A stretch of 64,000 bases of DNA. It comes from Melieria omissa. Its lineage: Eukaryota > Arthropoda > Insecta > Diptera > Ulidiidae. Location of the stretch: the NCBI GenBank assembly GCA_963971225.1, contig OZ020268.1, positions 127,596,787 through 127,660,786 on the forward strand, read 5' to 3'. Made by a program: the position numbers and the translations under genes. The notes under the pieces were generated by a model, which saw only the letters and a list, made by a program, of their open reading frames with translations, searched no databases and was not told the origin of the DNA. This document shows, piece after piece, positions 48,061 to 59,825 of the stretch. Each line of letters starts with the position of its first letter. The stretch's first letter is position 1.

Positions 48061-48685
48061 ATAATAATAATAATAAATGGAATTGGCGTAGGTGGATGGG
48101 ATTGTCTTGTTTTGTATGTCACTGATGCTTTAAAATATAGGAGTTTAATTGTAAATGAATTCTGTTAATATGTATGTATATCTTTATGTTAGAGTAATGT
48201 ATTTTCCTTTTTTCCGACAGACGACTTAAAGGTCATTGTCGTAAATTCTTTATCAGAAATGTTATCTATTGTTAATTAAATTATTTCTGTAATATTTGTT
48301 AAACAATTGAATAAAGAATATATCTATCTATCTATCTATCTATCTAATAATAATAATAATAATAATTGATTGGCACGACAGCCCGCTTACGCGAGACTAA
48401 GGCCTAGCTTCCCGCAACCACCCGTGTTGTGCGTGTGAATTTTGTACGCGGGTGGAAGGGACCTACAGTTTTATGCCGGTTCCAAACGGCAGGTTGGGAG
48501 CTTTTTCATAGGCAATTTTTACTCTCAGAGGTTTGCCATTTCCAGCTGAGAGGACAGCCACCGAAAGAAAAAACGAGTTTCCCGTTATTTTTTTTAGGTG
48601 TTACTACATGCAGAATTCGAACTTGCGTCGCTCTGCATGCGACTCGCTGGACCGCGCACTAACCAACTGAGCCACGGCGGCTGCC
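48061..48685 (-). mobile_element. tRNA-derived SINE, copy C, with LINE fragment in its tail
   Basis: The body at about 48366-48682 matches copies A, B and D. The minus-strand head reads GCCGTGGCTCAGTTGGTTAG. A perfect 13-bp target duplication agtaaccacttta sits at 48048-48060 and 48686-48698. The (AAT)n tail is split into 48061-48076 and 48346-48366 by a 3' LINE fragment. Removing the fragment restores a normal SINE with a simple tail next to its target duplication. Confidence 0.85.
48077..48345 (+). mobile_element. LINE 3'-end fragment inserted in SINE tail
   Basis: About 269 bp of non-coding 3' sequence ends aataaagaata followed by a (TATC)n tail at 48320-48345. The (ATA)n on both sides serves as target. 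5'-truncated copies with a simple-repeat tail are typical of non-LTR retrotransposons. No reverse transcriptase sequence remains, so the family is unknown. Confidence 0.65.
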
Positions 48686-48698
48686 AGTAACCACTTTA

Positions 48699-49070
48699 CT
48701 GAAATAAATATATCACAGTCGAGTTTTATTAGTTATAGGCGTTGACCAATCTCAGGAAACCTATGGTTACCTCAATGAAACAGATAATCGTTTGGTATCC
48801 AAATAACATTTTAGAAACATTGTACACCTAATTTTTGTCACCACAGAGGGCGTGGAAGGTGAGCGTAAGTAATGTTGTATAGCTTATGCTTATCTTATTG
48901 AAAGGCTGAATCGTTTGATAGCCATGTTCCCACAGAGAGGTGCATCAAGTGGACGTATCCAATATTTTATAGCCTATGGTGTTCCAATGATACATAGAAC
49001 TATTTCATATCAATATGACACGCTGAATCATTTAATACCGATATCACCTTGAAAATATATACATATGGCA
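48699..49070 (+). repeat. Dispersed repeat R1, continuation after SINE C
   Basis: ggcgttgaccaatctcagga, gataatcgtttggtatcc, cgtggaaggtgagcgtaagt and acgctgaatcatttaatacc follow the R1 order. SINE C and its LINE passenger therefore sit inside an R1 copy. Confidence 0.55.
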
Positions 49071-49399
49071 TCCCCAGGATTTCGGAAAGGAGGGTGATAT
49101 ACAAAAAAAACCAGTTTAACGCCCTTTATTTATATAATAAATAAAAATATAACATAAAATTCTTATACTAATATATAATTTTTAAAACGAAAAATTCAAG
49201 TGACATGTATTTTTAAGTCATAAAATCCCAACTTAAAAGTTCAAGTTATGACATTTTTAAAATTCCTTCCAATAGAACAACGAAAAACTTCAAAGACATA
49301 TTTTAAAAAGCATAACACACCAGCTCTGTAAAAGAAATCCAACATTAATAAAATGTATGACGTTCTGAAATCAAATTATGATAGAGGTGACCATGTTTC
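49071..49399. other. Intergenic, nothing recognised
   Basis: AT-rich DNA between R1 and SINE D with no recognisable pattern. Confidence 0.5.
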
Positions 49400-49412
49400 C
49401 ATGTTTACACAC

Positions 49413-50348
49413 TCTTCTTCTTCTTGACTGGCACGATAGCCGGATTACGAGACTAAGGCCTAGTTATCCGCAACCATCCATGTTGTGCGTGTGAATTTTT
49501 TCAAGGTTGGAAGGGACCTACAGCTTTATGCCGATCCCGAACGGCGAGTTGGGAACTTTTTCATTGGCAATTCTCTCTCAGAAGTTAGCCATTTCCTGCT
49601 GAGAGGACAGCCGCCGAAAGAAAAAATGCTTTTTTTTTCTTTTTTTATTTCGGTGTTAGCAGCAGTGTTGGAACTTATTACTTTTGATAGTAACATATTA
49701 CTTATTACACATTACTGACATTTGAAAGTAATATCGTTACATTACTTATTACTGGAAATATGAAGTAATGTATCACAAAAAGTAATATATTAGTTTCCGT
49801 CAACAAATCGAAATATTTGCGAAATTTCCAGCTATTAAAAGTAGTCATTCTGCAAAAAAAACAATCACGTTAAATGTTTGTTTCATTTTGAATTACAATT
49901 TGAATTTCGTCACCTTTTTTGTTAAAACCTCTTGAATTTGCTTGCAAATGTTAATTGTTTCTCCACTAGCAAACTCAGTTGGAAATGAAAGAGGCGAGCT
50001 ATGTCTAGTATGAACAAGTGCAGTGTTGCGTAGTTGTAATAGATCTTAATTATGTTATCAGTGCTGCTGTTTTACATGAAAAATAGAACTTTGTTGACTA
50101 AAAAGTAATATTGTAATAAGTAACTTGAAAAAAAGTAATAATATTACTGAAGCTGTTTACTTATGGGGAAAAGTAACTAGTTACACTACATTTTTAAAGC
50201 CAAAGTAATATACTACGTAATTAGTTACACTACTTTAATATATTAGTCACAACACTGGTTAGCAGCAACGGAGTCTTGAACGTGGGTTCGAGCCTCGCAT
50301 TTGACTCGCGGCCCAACGCACTAGCCAGCTGAGCTACGGCGGCTGTGG
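49413..50348 (-). mobile_element. tRNA-derived SINE, copy D, split by a hAT-like MITE
   Basis: The SINE body lies at 49413-49662 and 50258-50348. On the minus strand the head is GCCGTAGCTCAGCTGGCTAG with a B-box-like GGTTCGAGCC variant, and the tail is (AAG)n at 49412-49424. A perfect 13-bp target duplication catgtttacacac sits at 49400-49412 and 50349-50361. The interruption is the element at 49663-50257. Confidence 0.9.
49663..50257. mobile_element. hAT-like MITE nested in SINE D
   Basis: The element is 595 bp, with ends CAGTGTTG and CAACACTG. It is flanked by an exact 8-bp duplication gttagcag at 49655-49662 and 50258-50265. An 8-bp duplication with CAGTG-type ends is diagnostic of the hAT superfamily. 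The interior is non-coding, with many agtaata/tattact words in both orientations. A degenerate relative lies near 4328-4420. Confidence 0.9.
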
Positions 50349-50499
50349 CATGTTTACACACAATTTGGCAAAAAAATTTAACTAAGAGATAAAGCAAATA
50401 ATAAAAATTTTTGACAATTTGTTATTGTTACATCAAATTGCATAAATAAATTTATATGATATTTGATATTGATATGAAAATAGATTTACAGATTTGTAC

Positions 50500-50755
50500 T
50501 TCAGCTTCATTTTGTACGTTTAGCGGACGCTGGAAATAGGTGTGGCCGGTTCTATGCAACCTCTTTTTGCCTCAATTACACGCTAAATCGTTTGATACGT
50601 TAGAGGGGGATGTGGTCAATCCTGTAAGGCCTATATACTATTCCCACACAGAAGAAATGGCTTGATACTTATTTCATCTAAATCGGTTGGATGGTTTTTG
50701 CCTGATTGAGGCTAAAAAACCCACGTCGCATTGTTTTTATATAATAAGTGGATGG
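50500..50755 (+). repeat. Dispersed repeat R1 copy
   Basis: ggtgtggccggttctatgca, acgctaaatcgtttgatacg, atttcatctaaatcggttgg and tttttatataataag appear in R1 order. It is non-coding. Confidence 0.6.
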
Positions 50756-50878
50756 AGTGTTAATATGAACAACTTACATGTTTACTTGCAAAGACTCACA
50801 ATTTTTAACTTGTCCGTGTAGCCGACGTGCATCATTGAAGGACTCAGCTGATTTAATTGCACACTTTGGATTTGTTGA

Positions 50879-51503
50879 CACTAGGAGTACCGGGAGCGGT
50901 CATTTGACGGTTTTCAGTTTTTGATCAACCGTAGCTCGAAAACAGTTTAAGTTACGAATCTAGTTCTCCTTGACTTTTAATATTTTGCACTAAGCTCAAT
51001 ATTCCAAAATATTGCAATCACTGCGCCGATCTGTTTTCTTTTTATCATCGATTTTACCTGCTAGTACCATGAACGGTCAAATGACGGTTAACTACGTAGC
51101 CATGGAAATAAAATTATAAGATTCACAAAAAAGTCAAAGATGGTACAAATTTTACAAGAACCTATGTCTTGCCTTCTGTTTTATATTAAATTTACAAACG
51201 ACTTTTATATATTTATGAATTTCAATGTAAAAACAAAAATGCATTATTTTACGTGTTGTGTTTGAAAGCATGAGCAGAAACGACGAGACAAAATTTACTA
51301 TGGTCATGGGTAGTAGCTTTATTTTTAAAATATTTGCCAAAACTATACTTTTTTACATTCAAGAACATAAATGAATGTTGTTTTATGGCTTACAATGAAA
51401 AACTTCTTCAGATTCAACCGATTCAACCGTTAAAAGCTCTGAATACCGTCATTTGACCGCTCACGGTACTAGTAGGTATGAGCAAAACCCGGTACTCCTA
51501 GTG
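50879..51503. mobile_element. TTAA-target inverted-repeat element (piggyBac-like)
   Basis: The element is 625 bp. Both ends begin CACTAGGAGTACCGGG when read inward, and each has a nearby second match agcggtcatttgacggt (imperfect). It is flanked by TTGA (50875-50878) and TTAA (51504-51507). No transposase frame is present. Confidence 0.75.
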
Positions 51504-51507
51504 TTAA

Positions 51508-53739
51508 AGCGCACATCCTTTCGAAAGGCAGTGAAATTTATGATATTGAATAGAATGTTGGCCGGTTGGCCGGCAGCCGTAAGGTTTTGTGCGAATATAA
51601 AAAATGTATGCGTGCCTGATGCATGTTGTGCGTTCTTAATCGGAAGTATTGGTATACCTATATGCGTGCGAATAATGGGCTTTCCCTCGTAATTACTTTC
51701 AATCCGACAAGTTAAGAACGCATGAAAAACGCGGCGAGATTGCGTTGAAACGATAAAAAGTAGCCGCCTAGCTTTAATGTAAAATATGGTGTATGTTAGA
51801 GCGTTAGGCTAAGCGACTTGCTGACTTCCAAACACTTTTCAATCTGATTATGGCAGTGATGGGCATTTAGAAAATACAGGAGTGAAAAACTCTACATTTG
51901 TAATCAACCGAAATTAATAATATATATATTTTTAATTATAATAACTGTAAGGGAGGGAAGGGAGAAAAGAGAAGAGAAAAAAGCAGGAGCACATAACTTT
52001 GTGAAAAGATATGAATATGTGAAAGCAACACATTTAAAAATGCTTAAAAACTTATAGAGTGAAAAGAGTAACTAAATTAGTTTTCCAGCCGCATCATGAG
52101 CTATTCAAGTGAATTCTACTGACAGTACCTATAATTTCAAAACACAAAATATTACACACCTGGCCTGGCAATATCTGGCACGCGTGTCTAGAACAAGCCC
52201 ATTACTATAGGCATATGTAGCGGCGTCTGAAGTGTTAAATAAGGAACGCCTATTTGAAATGAAACCGGAACGCAGCAGAAGAAATGGCGCGAGACTTACG
52301 CAATAGTTAAAAGAAGGAAACCGGAACTGACGCCGCATTTATCAGTGCGCATACAGCGGAAGAAAACATTTGCTCCTACCCCGGCTTTGTGCAATAATTC
52401 AACGCGAGTTTCTGGTGCATTGTTTTGCTTGCAACAGTCTCATGCTCATACAGAAATTTGTAAAATAATGAAATTAAATTAAAAAGTTCAAGTTAACTTT
52501 AGTGTTAACGAGTAAATACGTATAAATACATTTAAAACCAAGTTGTTAATTTTATGTTACGCATGGTTTCTCCATTTCTCCATCGTCAAACATGTGATAA
52601 TATGTAATTCTGGTCTTGGCTCTAGTGACGGAAACACGGTATATATATTCGACGACGTTCCCCATCCTACGAAGAAGAAGATCTTAACAATCCATAACGA
52701 TGATCGCCACCTAGGTATGTTCGCTAAACTCAATGTCTTACCTTTTCTCGGATACTCTAAGTACAGCTACAGTGGTTCGTGACATCGTACTGGCTTGTGC
52801 TCCTTTGTAGTCCTTTAAGCAGTTAGTTTATGGCTGTTGTTTCTCTGAAAAGGGGCAAATTTGTGTCAAACACATGGAGTTTGGTTTTGTTAAGAAATTA
52901 ATTTTTAAAGATCATATTAGGCAGACCAAAGACAAGTTCAATGGTTCAATCAAGTTATTATAACCTTTGGTACGTCGACATAAAAGTCTCAACAACAAAA
53001 TCAACACAAAACAATATTTGTAATCAATAACGTTATGTCCAGACCCATCTGGGCCACCTTCAAAAGCAGTTGTAATTGCACAAAGCAAGGTCCTTAAAAA
53101 GATGCTTGCACTTCTTCTAACAAGAAAACTTCACTTCGTATATCAATGTTACTGATGCCTGTGGATTCTTTGAAACCGATCCTGCTAATCCAAACATTTA
53201 ATTACACAAGTTAATTTGACTCAAAAAGTACTGCATGTGTTTCAGTGAAAAGATAAATTTACGGCAGCATTTCAGCTTTGTATGTATATATCCGCACATA
53301 GAATTTTCGCTGTGGTAATAGTCTTGTTACGTAAAAGTATATACATGTGTGTTGAATGCATGCGGTGGTAAATCAACTTTTTAACCGAGTAGTAACGAAA
53401 ATCCATACGTTTAGATATATAAATTGGTAAAAAATTACTTAAACTTTTTATTGAAAGAAGTGTGGTAATTTAACATTCGTAGCAGAAGTCAAAATAATAT
53501 CATTAAGCTAATAGTTATACTGTCTTTGTAAAGATGTCATATAGTTAAATTATGTTGATGTCACTATTAACAAATCCATATAGTTTTTGAGATTTACCAA
53601 ACTCTGAACGTCACGTATCAAAACTTTACAACAATCTGAAATTATATTTAGTTCACAAGAAAGTGGGTTAGTACTTTGTAACTATAGAGTGTAAGAAAGT
53701 TCATTGCTTGCAATCAATAATAGTACAAAAAAAATTTGA
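51508..53739. other. Intergenic, no gene recognised
   Basis: This stretch contains a slightly GC-rich patch (51540-51700), a purine-rich stretch at 51950-52060 and unremarkable short ORFs. Nothing is supported as a gene. Confidence 0.45.
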
Positions 53740-54130
53740 CGGTGCGTTGTGACGTTGAGCCGCAATCTGGCAAAAACCACTGAACCGTTTTAGATGAAAC
53801 AAGCACCAAACAATTTTTTATCTGCGGGAATGGTACATATTGACCACGCCCCCTTATTACGCCCACTATGGTAACAAAACACATCTATGGTACGCTTTTG
53901 TAAGGCTATATTGGTGCCAAACGATTCAGCGTGCCTTTTCGGCAAGCGTGGGCTATAATATAATCGGTCACACCCATTTTCCGCGCTGATTAAACTAACA
54001 AAACAAAGCTACGGCACATGACTGTAAATCAATGTTAATGTAAAATGATTCTGTGCTTCATAGAAGTAAACATAGGCTATATAAGATTGACCGGGCCCAT
54101 CTTATACGCGATCCTGCAACACCCATTATG
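53740..54130 (-). repeat. Dispersed repeat R1, inverted copy
   Basis: The reverse complements of aaaccactgaaccgttttag, ccacgcccccttattacgcc, cgattcagcgtgcc and gggctata follow the R1 order backwards. This is the only clear R1 copy in minus orientation. Confidence 0.6.
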
Positions 54131-54204
54131 TTGGAGGAAATTAACTGTGGTATATTTCTACAAAACAATATGGATATCAAAAGATTTGACGAGTCATTGC
54201 AGCA

Positions 54205-54270
54205 AATATCTACATATATATATATGTTAATATATATATATGTAGAATATATATGTAGATATATATTTGT
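54205..54270. repeat. (TA)n/TATG microsatellite
   Basis: Alternating TA with tatg/gtag interruptions abuts the start of an R2 copy, as at 3598. Confidence 0.8.
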
Positions 54271-54284
54271 ATAAACACGAATAT

Positions 54285-55029
54285 CTATTTGTTTGTTTGT
54301 TTGTTGGTCACACGACACTAAAACTCGAAAACTAGACAGCCGATTGAGCTTAAACTTTCAAAGAATGTTCGGTAAAATCTCAGGTAAACTATATAGTGCG
54401 AACCCGACCCGATAGCTGGGCGTGGCACCTCTCATACAACATAAATTTATGATATGGAATATCTTCCGAATGAGAAATCGGGCAGCATCAAATTTTGATG
54501 CGGGGTCACCGTTTAGGTGTGTCGTTTCACTGAAAAAAACTTTGTGTGCGTTGGACAAGGGGCGTAACACTTTTTAAGCAACTCAAATGTTTTCAATAAC
54601 TTTGGAACTACAACTAAAAATCACACATCAAAGAGATTTGGGACAAACTTACGATTTAGACGTGCCCTTCGACAAGGGGGAATGGGGTGGGTATTGGACG
54701 AGAGGAATGCATCGCCCATACATCCCAAGTGGAATAGCTTCAGAATTATTAGTCGGACAGCATTGAAATTTGGTACAACATCGTCCCATAGATGTGTCAT
54801 TCTACTGGTAACATTTGATGGGCGTTGTGAAATTTTTTGTGACTAAAAATTTCCGCGTAACTTTGGAACTGTAAGTCGCACTTCAAAGAAACTGCGTCGA
54901 CTGGAGGAATGGATTATCAATTGCAGAAAAGATGCGTGGCATCGCCCATACAGTGTAGTATGAATAAACTTGATTTATTGGGCCCATTGACTTTAAACTT
55001 GCCTGCAAAGCTGTTGCGTCCTGCTAGTT
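54285..55029 (+). repeat. Dispersed repeat R2, most complete copy
   Basis: It runs from tttgtttgtttgttggtcac to gcaaagctgttgcgtcctgc, so both R2 ends are present (compare the reverse copy at 2905). Internal phrases include gggcgtggcacctctcatac, gacaaggggcgtaaca, ggtgggtattggac and ttgggcccattgacttta. No transposase or reverse transcriptase is visible. Confidence 0.65.
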
Positions 55030-55550
55030 TTAAATATGTAACTGGTACAGTGGCGCACGAAAGGTGTGACTTGGCGGTTCAAACATCCCAAATATCTATT
55101 TGTTTAAATGTGTTGGGTAGAAAATATGGTTTTAAATGGTATTGGGCTCAAAAGTTTCGAATGAAGTCTTATGTGCGAAGGAACGGGAGGGAATGGGAAC
55201 ATCCGCCGACAAGTTGAAACTAGAAACTCCTATCTTAAAGTTTTTTGAAAATTTTTCATACATTATATTTCGCTTCGAGATGTCATGGAAGATGGTTTTA
55301 ATGTAAGATTTTTACTACTTAGAGGTTCCCAGGCGTTCGGCAACGGGCGACGGCACCTTCAAAAACCAAACACTGCTATCATTGATTTATCTAGGTCGCA
55401 CAACTTGACCGTGCATTACATTTAAATGCTCGAAACAGATGGAAGAGGAAACCGAAGAATTATACAACACTATATACGAATTTTTTATGGGTTTACGTGT
55501 CAGAGGGCCTTGATTCCGACACCGATCAAACCTACATACGTAGCAGCAAT
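55030..55550. other. Intergenic, nothing recognised
   Basis: No gene or repeat border is supported between R2 and a degraded SINE. Confidence 0.45.
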
Positions 55551-55730
55551 TACAGCCCAATTCCGAGACAAGGCCGAGCTTGCCGCAATCACCCTTGTTG
55601 TGTTTGCGAATTTATAAATGAAAGGGAGAGACCTACTGTTTTATGCCGATTCTGATCTGCCAGTAATAAATTTTTTTATAAAAGTTTCCATTTTGGAGGT
55701 CTGCCATTTCTAGCTGTTGAGTTGCTGTTA
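55551..55730 (-). mobile_element. Degenerate tRNA-derived SINE, copy E (fragment)
   Basis: It matches the central body of the other SINE copies through caaggccgagcttgccgcaa, gacctactgttttatgccga and ggtctgccatttctagctg, with many substitutions. The tRNA-like head and target duplications are gone. It is older than copies A-D and in the same orientation. Confidence 0.7.
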
Positions 55731-56563
55731 ACCACAATCGGTACACTAAAAAATCAAAAATGTACGACATACTTTCATTTTGTACTACACTAAAGGTACA
55801 AACATATGTGTAAGAATAAAATCTGATATTGATTACATGCAGAGGACATTATTACGTAAACTGAGTTTTGCGGTTTGCTACAATTTGCTTTAACAGTTTC
55901 CTGCATCCAAATGATTTTGTGTGTATGTGTGGGGCTATTTCGGACTCTGTCATGCGCTCTTTGCAAACTGAGTATATGTACAAAAGTCGTAGAAGAAGTA
56001 ATGCCAACAACAATATCATGGGGACAACATCATTAGTCAAATGTAACTATATGAGAGCTTTACGCCGTTATCGCCTGCTCCTCTATGGAGCTCTTTTACC
56101 CATTCCAACCAAATCTACTCTTCACTGTTGTTTTGTTTTTGGTGTAAGGCTTTTAAGTTATTCTGAAATACCTCCTGTCAAGGGGATTTAAAAAGCCAAA
56201 CATTTTCACAACAAGCCAAGTTGCGATTTAATTCGATTTGTGACCATTGCAAAACACAAACCAATGAATTTTTCTGCGAGAATTACGTATCTAATGTGTA
56301 CCATATCACACGTGTGAACATGCACATTCAAACTATATTAAAATAATTTAATATCACTATTATTTCCAACTAAATTAAAATTATTAGCACACAATTTCGA
56401 TATCAAAGCTAAATAAAGACGCAAATGTGCCATTGCTACGCATTGAATAATACTTAAAACTGGTGTAAGAGACAAGGTGTGTCCCTTCAAATGAGATTTG
56501 TTTTGCATTTTATCAGTATTTTCGCTCTCCTGAACAATTTGAAAATTAAACTTAAGTTGTTTC
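55731..56563. other. Intergenic, no gene recognised
   Basis: A 107-codon plus-strand ORF (55868-56191) overlaps others and has no domain. Nothing else is seen. Confidence 0.45.
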
Positions 56564-56832
56564 GTCAAAATTCCAAAGATATGTATTTACTAGAGATCGC
56601 AATCCCGGGATTCGGCATCCAATTTCAGTCCCAAAAAATTTCGATATTTGACAAAATCCAATCCCGCAATCGAAACATAAAATGTCATACTTTTTGCTTT
56701 TGTCACCATAATTTCGAATGAGGTAAACCTTCTTATTTCATACATAAAACAAATCGCATATCGCCTGTGACGTTTGAACAAGTTTAAGTGCAACAATAGC
56801 TCTGCCTATGTATGGATACTTTGTACAAATTT
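56564..56832 (+). repeat. 269-bp tandem duplication, unit 1
   Basis: It begins gtcaaaattccaaagatatg and is repeated immediately at 56833-57103 with only a few changes. It contains gatcgcaatcccgggattcg, a phrase related to the repeats at 13560 and 58630, so a small transposon-like sequence was duplicated together with its flanks. Confidence 0.9.
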
Positions 56833-57103
56833 GTCAAAATTCCAAAGATATGTATTTACTAGAGATCGCAATCCCGGGATTCGGCATCCAATTTCAGTCC
56901 CAAAAAAATCTCGATATTTGACAAAATCCAATCCCGCAATCGAAACATAAAATGTCATACTTTTTGCTTTTGTCACCATAATTTCGAATGAGGTAAACCT
57001 TCTTATTTAATACATAAAACAAATCGCATATCGCCTGTGACGTTTGAACAAGTTTAAGTGCAACAATAGCTCTGCCTATGTATGGATACTTTGTACAAAT
57101 TTG
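56833..57103 (+). repeat. 269-bp tandem duplication, unit 2
   Basis: Second unit. The differences I see from unit 1 are one extra A in the ccaaaaaa run, a c after it, and an a replacing c in tatttaatac. Confidence 0.9.
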
Positions 57104-57586
57104 TACAAACTACTCTGTTTGGTTACTTTTACAGGAAATTTGCCGGTAGCTAAAATCAGGAGAGTAAAGAGAGCTTACGCTCCTAAAAATGACGTAATCT
57201 AAAAAGTAAACAACCGAAATTTTTATAAACGTGCAAGTTAAACTCTTGTTTACATCGGTGTGACTTGCCACAAGAACAATACACAGGGAAATGGGTGTAA
57301 ATCAGAGGGTTGAATTATTGATATTATTCATACCGAATTTAACTTATTTTGAAATGACGGAAACCGTGGCCGAAATTTTCAAATGGTATATGAAGATTTA
57401 CATACGATTTCACTTACCGGTATTGAACAAAAGATTTGCTTTTTATAACCAGGTTTAACAGGTAGTTTGGCAATTAAATGTTTTTTACGTTATTAATTTA
57501 ATGGTATTTGTCATGTATATTTTGTTCTTAGTTTAAAAGTAACAGAATTGTATTTAACAAAATTGAATTTAATACGAAAATAAATG
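57104..57586. other. Intergenic, nothing recognised
   Basis: AT-rich DNA up to the TA target of the next transposon. Confidence 0.5.
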
Positions 57587-57588
57587 TA

Positions 57589-58584
57589 AGAGGTGAACCA
57601 GAAAAATTTTAGAATTTTACAAACGAAAATATCAAGAGTTACGAGCCTGGTATTTGCGAGTGAAAGTATCTATAAATATTGCAGTTTCTTGCTATATTAA
57701 TCAATTGCATCTTGGATCGACTTTAGTCAACATATCCAGCCTACAAGAACGTTGCCGCAAATTAATCTGGGCATTTACTTGACTGATAAAACGAAGTCTA
57801 GACTAAGCATTGTAAGGGAAAGCAAAGCGAGCGGAGCGACGGTTTATAATGTTATAAACAACTACAACGCGAGAAACTCCATTTACAGAGCCGAAGAATC
57901 AGGAAGAAAAAGGTGTCCAAGTAACCCAGAAGGGCTGAAAAGGGTTGTTAGCACATATCGGAATAACCCCACGAGGTCGGGTCGAGATGCTGCAGCTGCA
58001 ACAGGCACCTCGCAATCAACTGGGCCTACGAATAGCAGAAAGTGCCTGACCGGTCAGAAGCAAAAGAAAAAGGAATGCCTATTTCACTACAAAGAATAAG
58101 GATGGAACACATAGAAAATACTCTGAAGTGAAATACACCAAATTTCCAAAACGCTTCATGGTTTCGAAAGCTTTTTGCACCTGTGGTCTACAGAGCAGGA
58201 ACAAACAAAAACGCCTTCTACCATTTATTGAACAGGAACAGTTTTGTTTTGGGCAGACTATGGAGTGGTATGAAGAAAATTGTGTCACGGTGGTCCCGAA
58301 AGAGGCAAATCCCAACTGCTCGGAACTTCGGCCTATTGAAAGATATTGAGCTATAATGAAGCAAGCCCTAAGAAAAACAAAAAAGTTTGCAAAAATGATC
58401 TTCAGTTCCGAAAACGATGGAAGCAAGCCTATGCAGTAGTCACCGAACGTACTGTCCAGTCTAATTAAAACCGTTAAGAAAAATATAAAAAATTTTGCAA
58501 CAGCTAATTATAATTCATTAAATTTTTTGTGAATTATAGTTTAAAAAATTTGTTCTAGTTCTTAATTTTTTCTGGTTCATCTCT
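57589..58584 (+). mobile_element. Tc1-like DD37E transposon, copy 3 (internally deleted)
   Basis: TA flanks lie at 57587-57588 and 58585-58586, with ends agaggtgaaccag and its inverse. The helix-turn-helix region (TDKTKSRLSIVRESKASGAT) and the C-terminal part (KEANPNCSELRPIERY) remain. The segment with the first catalytic Asp is deleted near 58070, and the segment around the second Asp is shortened near 58200-58260. It is about 300 bp shorter than copies 1 and 2. It is inactive. Confidence 0.85.
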
Positions 58585-58586
58585 TA

Positions 58587-59820
58587 TTTGATTAATAAAT
58601 ACTTCTGATTTAGTTCCTTAAAGTAATATTTTCGATCCCGAAAAAAATCCCAGCATTGCAATTTTCAGTCCCGAAAATTCCAGAATTGTAAAACTGATCC
58701 GAGACTCCAATCCCGATTATGTACATATAGGTATGTAAATCAGTGCTGTCAAGAGCCAGGAAGTAAATGCATAACGGCGACTTTTCACTCCAGCTTTATT
58801 CCTTCTGCCAATATCAACATGTAGAAATATATTTCTTTTGGCAGCTTAGGAATCACCATAGCATTCTGCAGTTAGGAATCTCCATAAAACTATTAGCCCA
58901 TCTGAGTACAATTATAAAACGGATCGGTCGTTGATTTTCTTATTTATGGTATAGTTGTCAAAATACCGCAGCATTTATAACTCGCTTAATTTGGCCCAAA
59001 TTAGCACAAAACTTTAGCTTGTTCTTTATTGAAAAAAAATCATTTATTATCCGGCCGCATTCATAGTCGAGCATCAAGCTTGATATTATATATTTTATAT
59101 ATACTGCACGTATATATAATTTCGTGACATACTTATATACATATCAAATACACATACCAACATAATAATACGTATTATTTGTATTATTCACATTATATTA
59201 TATATTTGTGTATATAATAAATAAATATATGCGGTATTTTTAACTGTAAACGGCTTTTGTAGATGTGGCTTATCGCATATCTTATATATGTACGCTTCGA
59301 ACGCCTTGCATGGGGCCATACACTGGCGCATGTGTGAATGGCGCAGATACGATGATACGGTGGTGAGAGAACAGAATTGCCAATAATATTAGCACTCCCA
59401 AATTATTTGTGTATTTGTTTACAGCGAAAGTAACCAACTATCAAGCCGGACAAGCCCCAAATATGTATTGTAAGAGTCGCAACTTGTCGGTTTCAAATTA
59501 ATTGATATTTGGCACGCACTTGGATATTAGAGAGGGGGATGCATGCTTCCTGACTTCCACTACACAGTATAGCGTCATAACCCAATTTTTCTGATCAAAT
59601 AATAAACGCAAAGTGAGCAACCCCGAATTTTTTACGAAACATGGGCAGGGCATGTTCAAGGTGTGTGCATCGAAGCATTTCGCTTTGGGGCCCCCACTAA
59701 ATGGAGAAATCATTATTCCGTAATGAACACACTTATTTGTTGTGTAAAATTTTAAGAACCAACGCATGGATTATAGTTTCAACTAGTATAGTCCAGGTTT
59801 ATGTAAATGTATATGTAACC
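58587..59820. other. Intergenic with cccgaaatcc-type remnant
   Basis: 58628-58720 has repeated tcccgaaa/atcccga words like those in the repeats at 13560 and 56590, probably a decayed hAT-like MITE. TA-rich DNA lies at 59085-59230. A 90-codon minus-strand ORF (59498-59767) has no domain. Confidence 0.45.
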
Positions 59821-59825
59821 CGATC

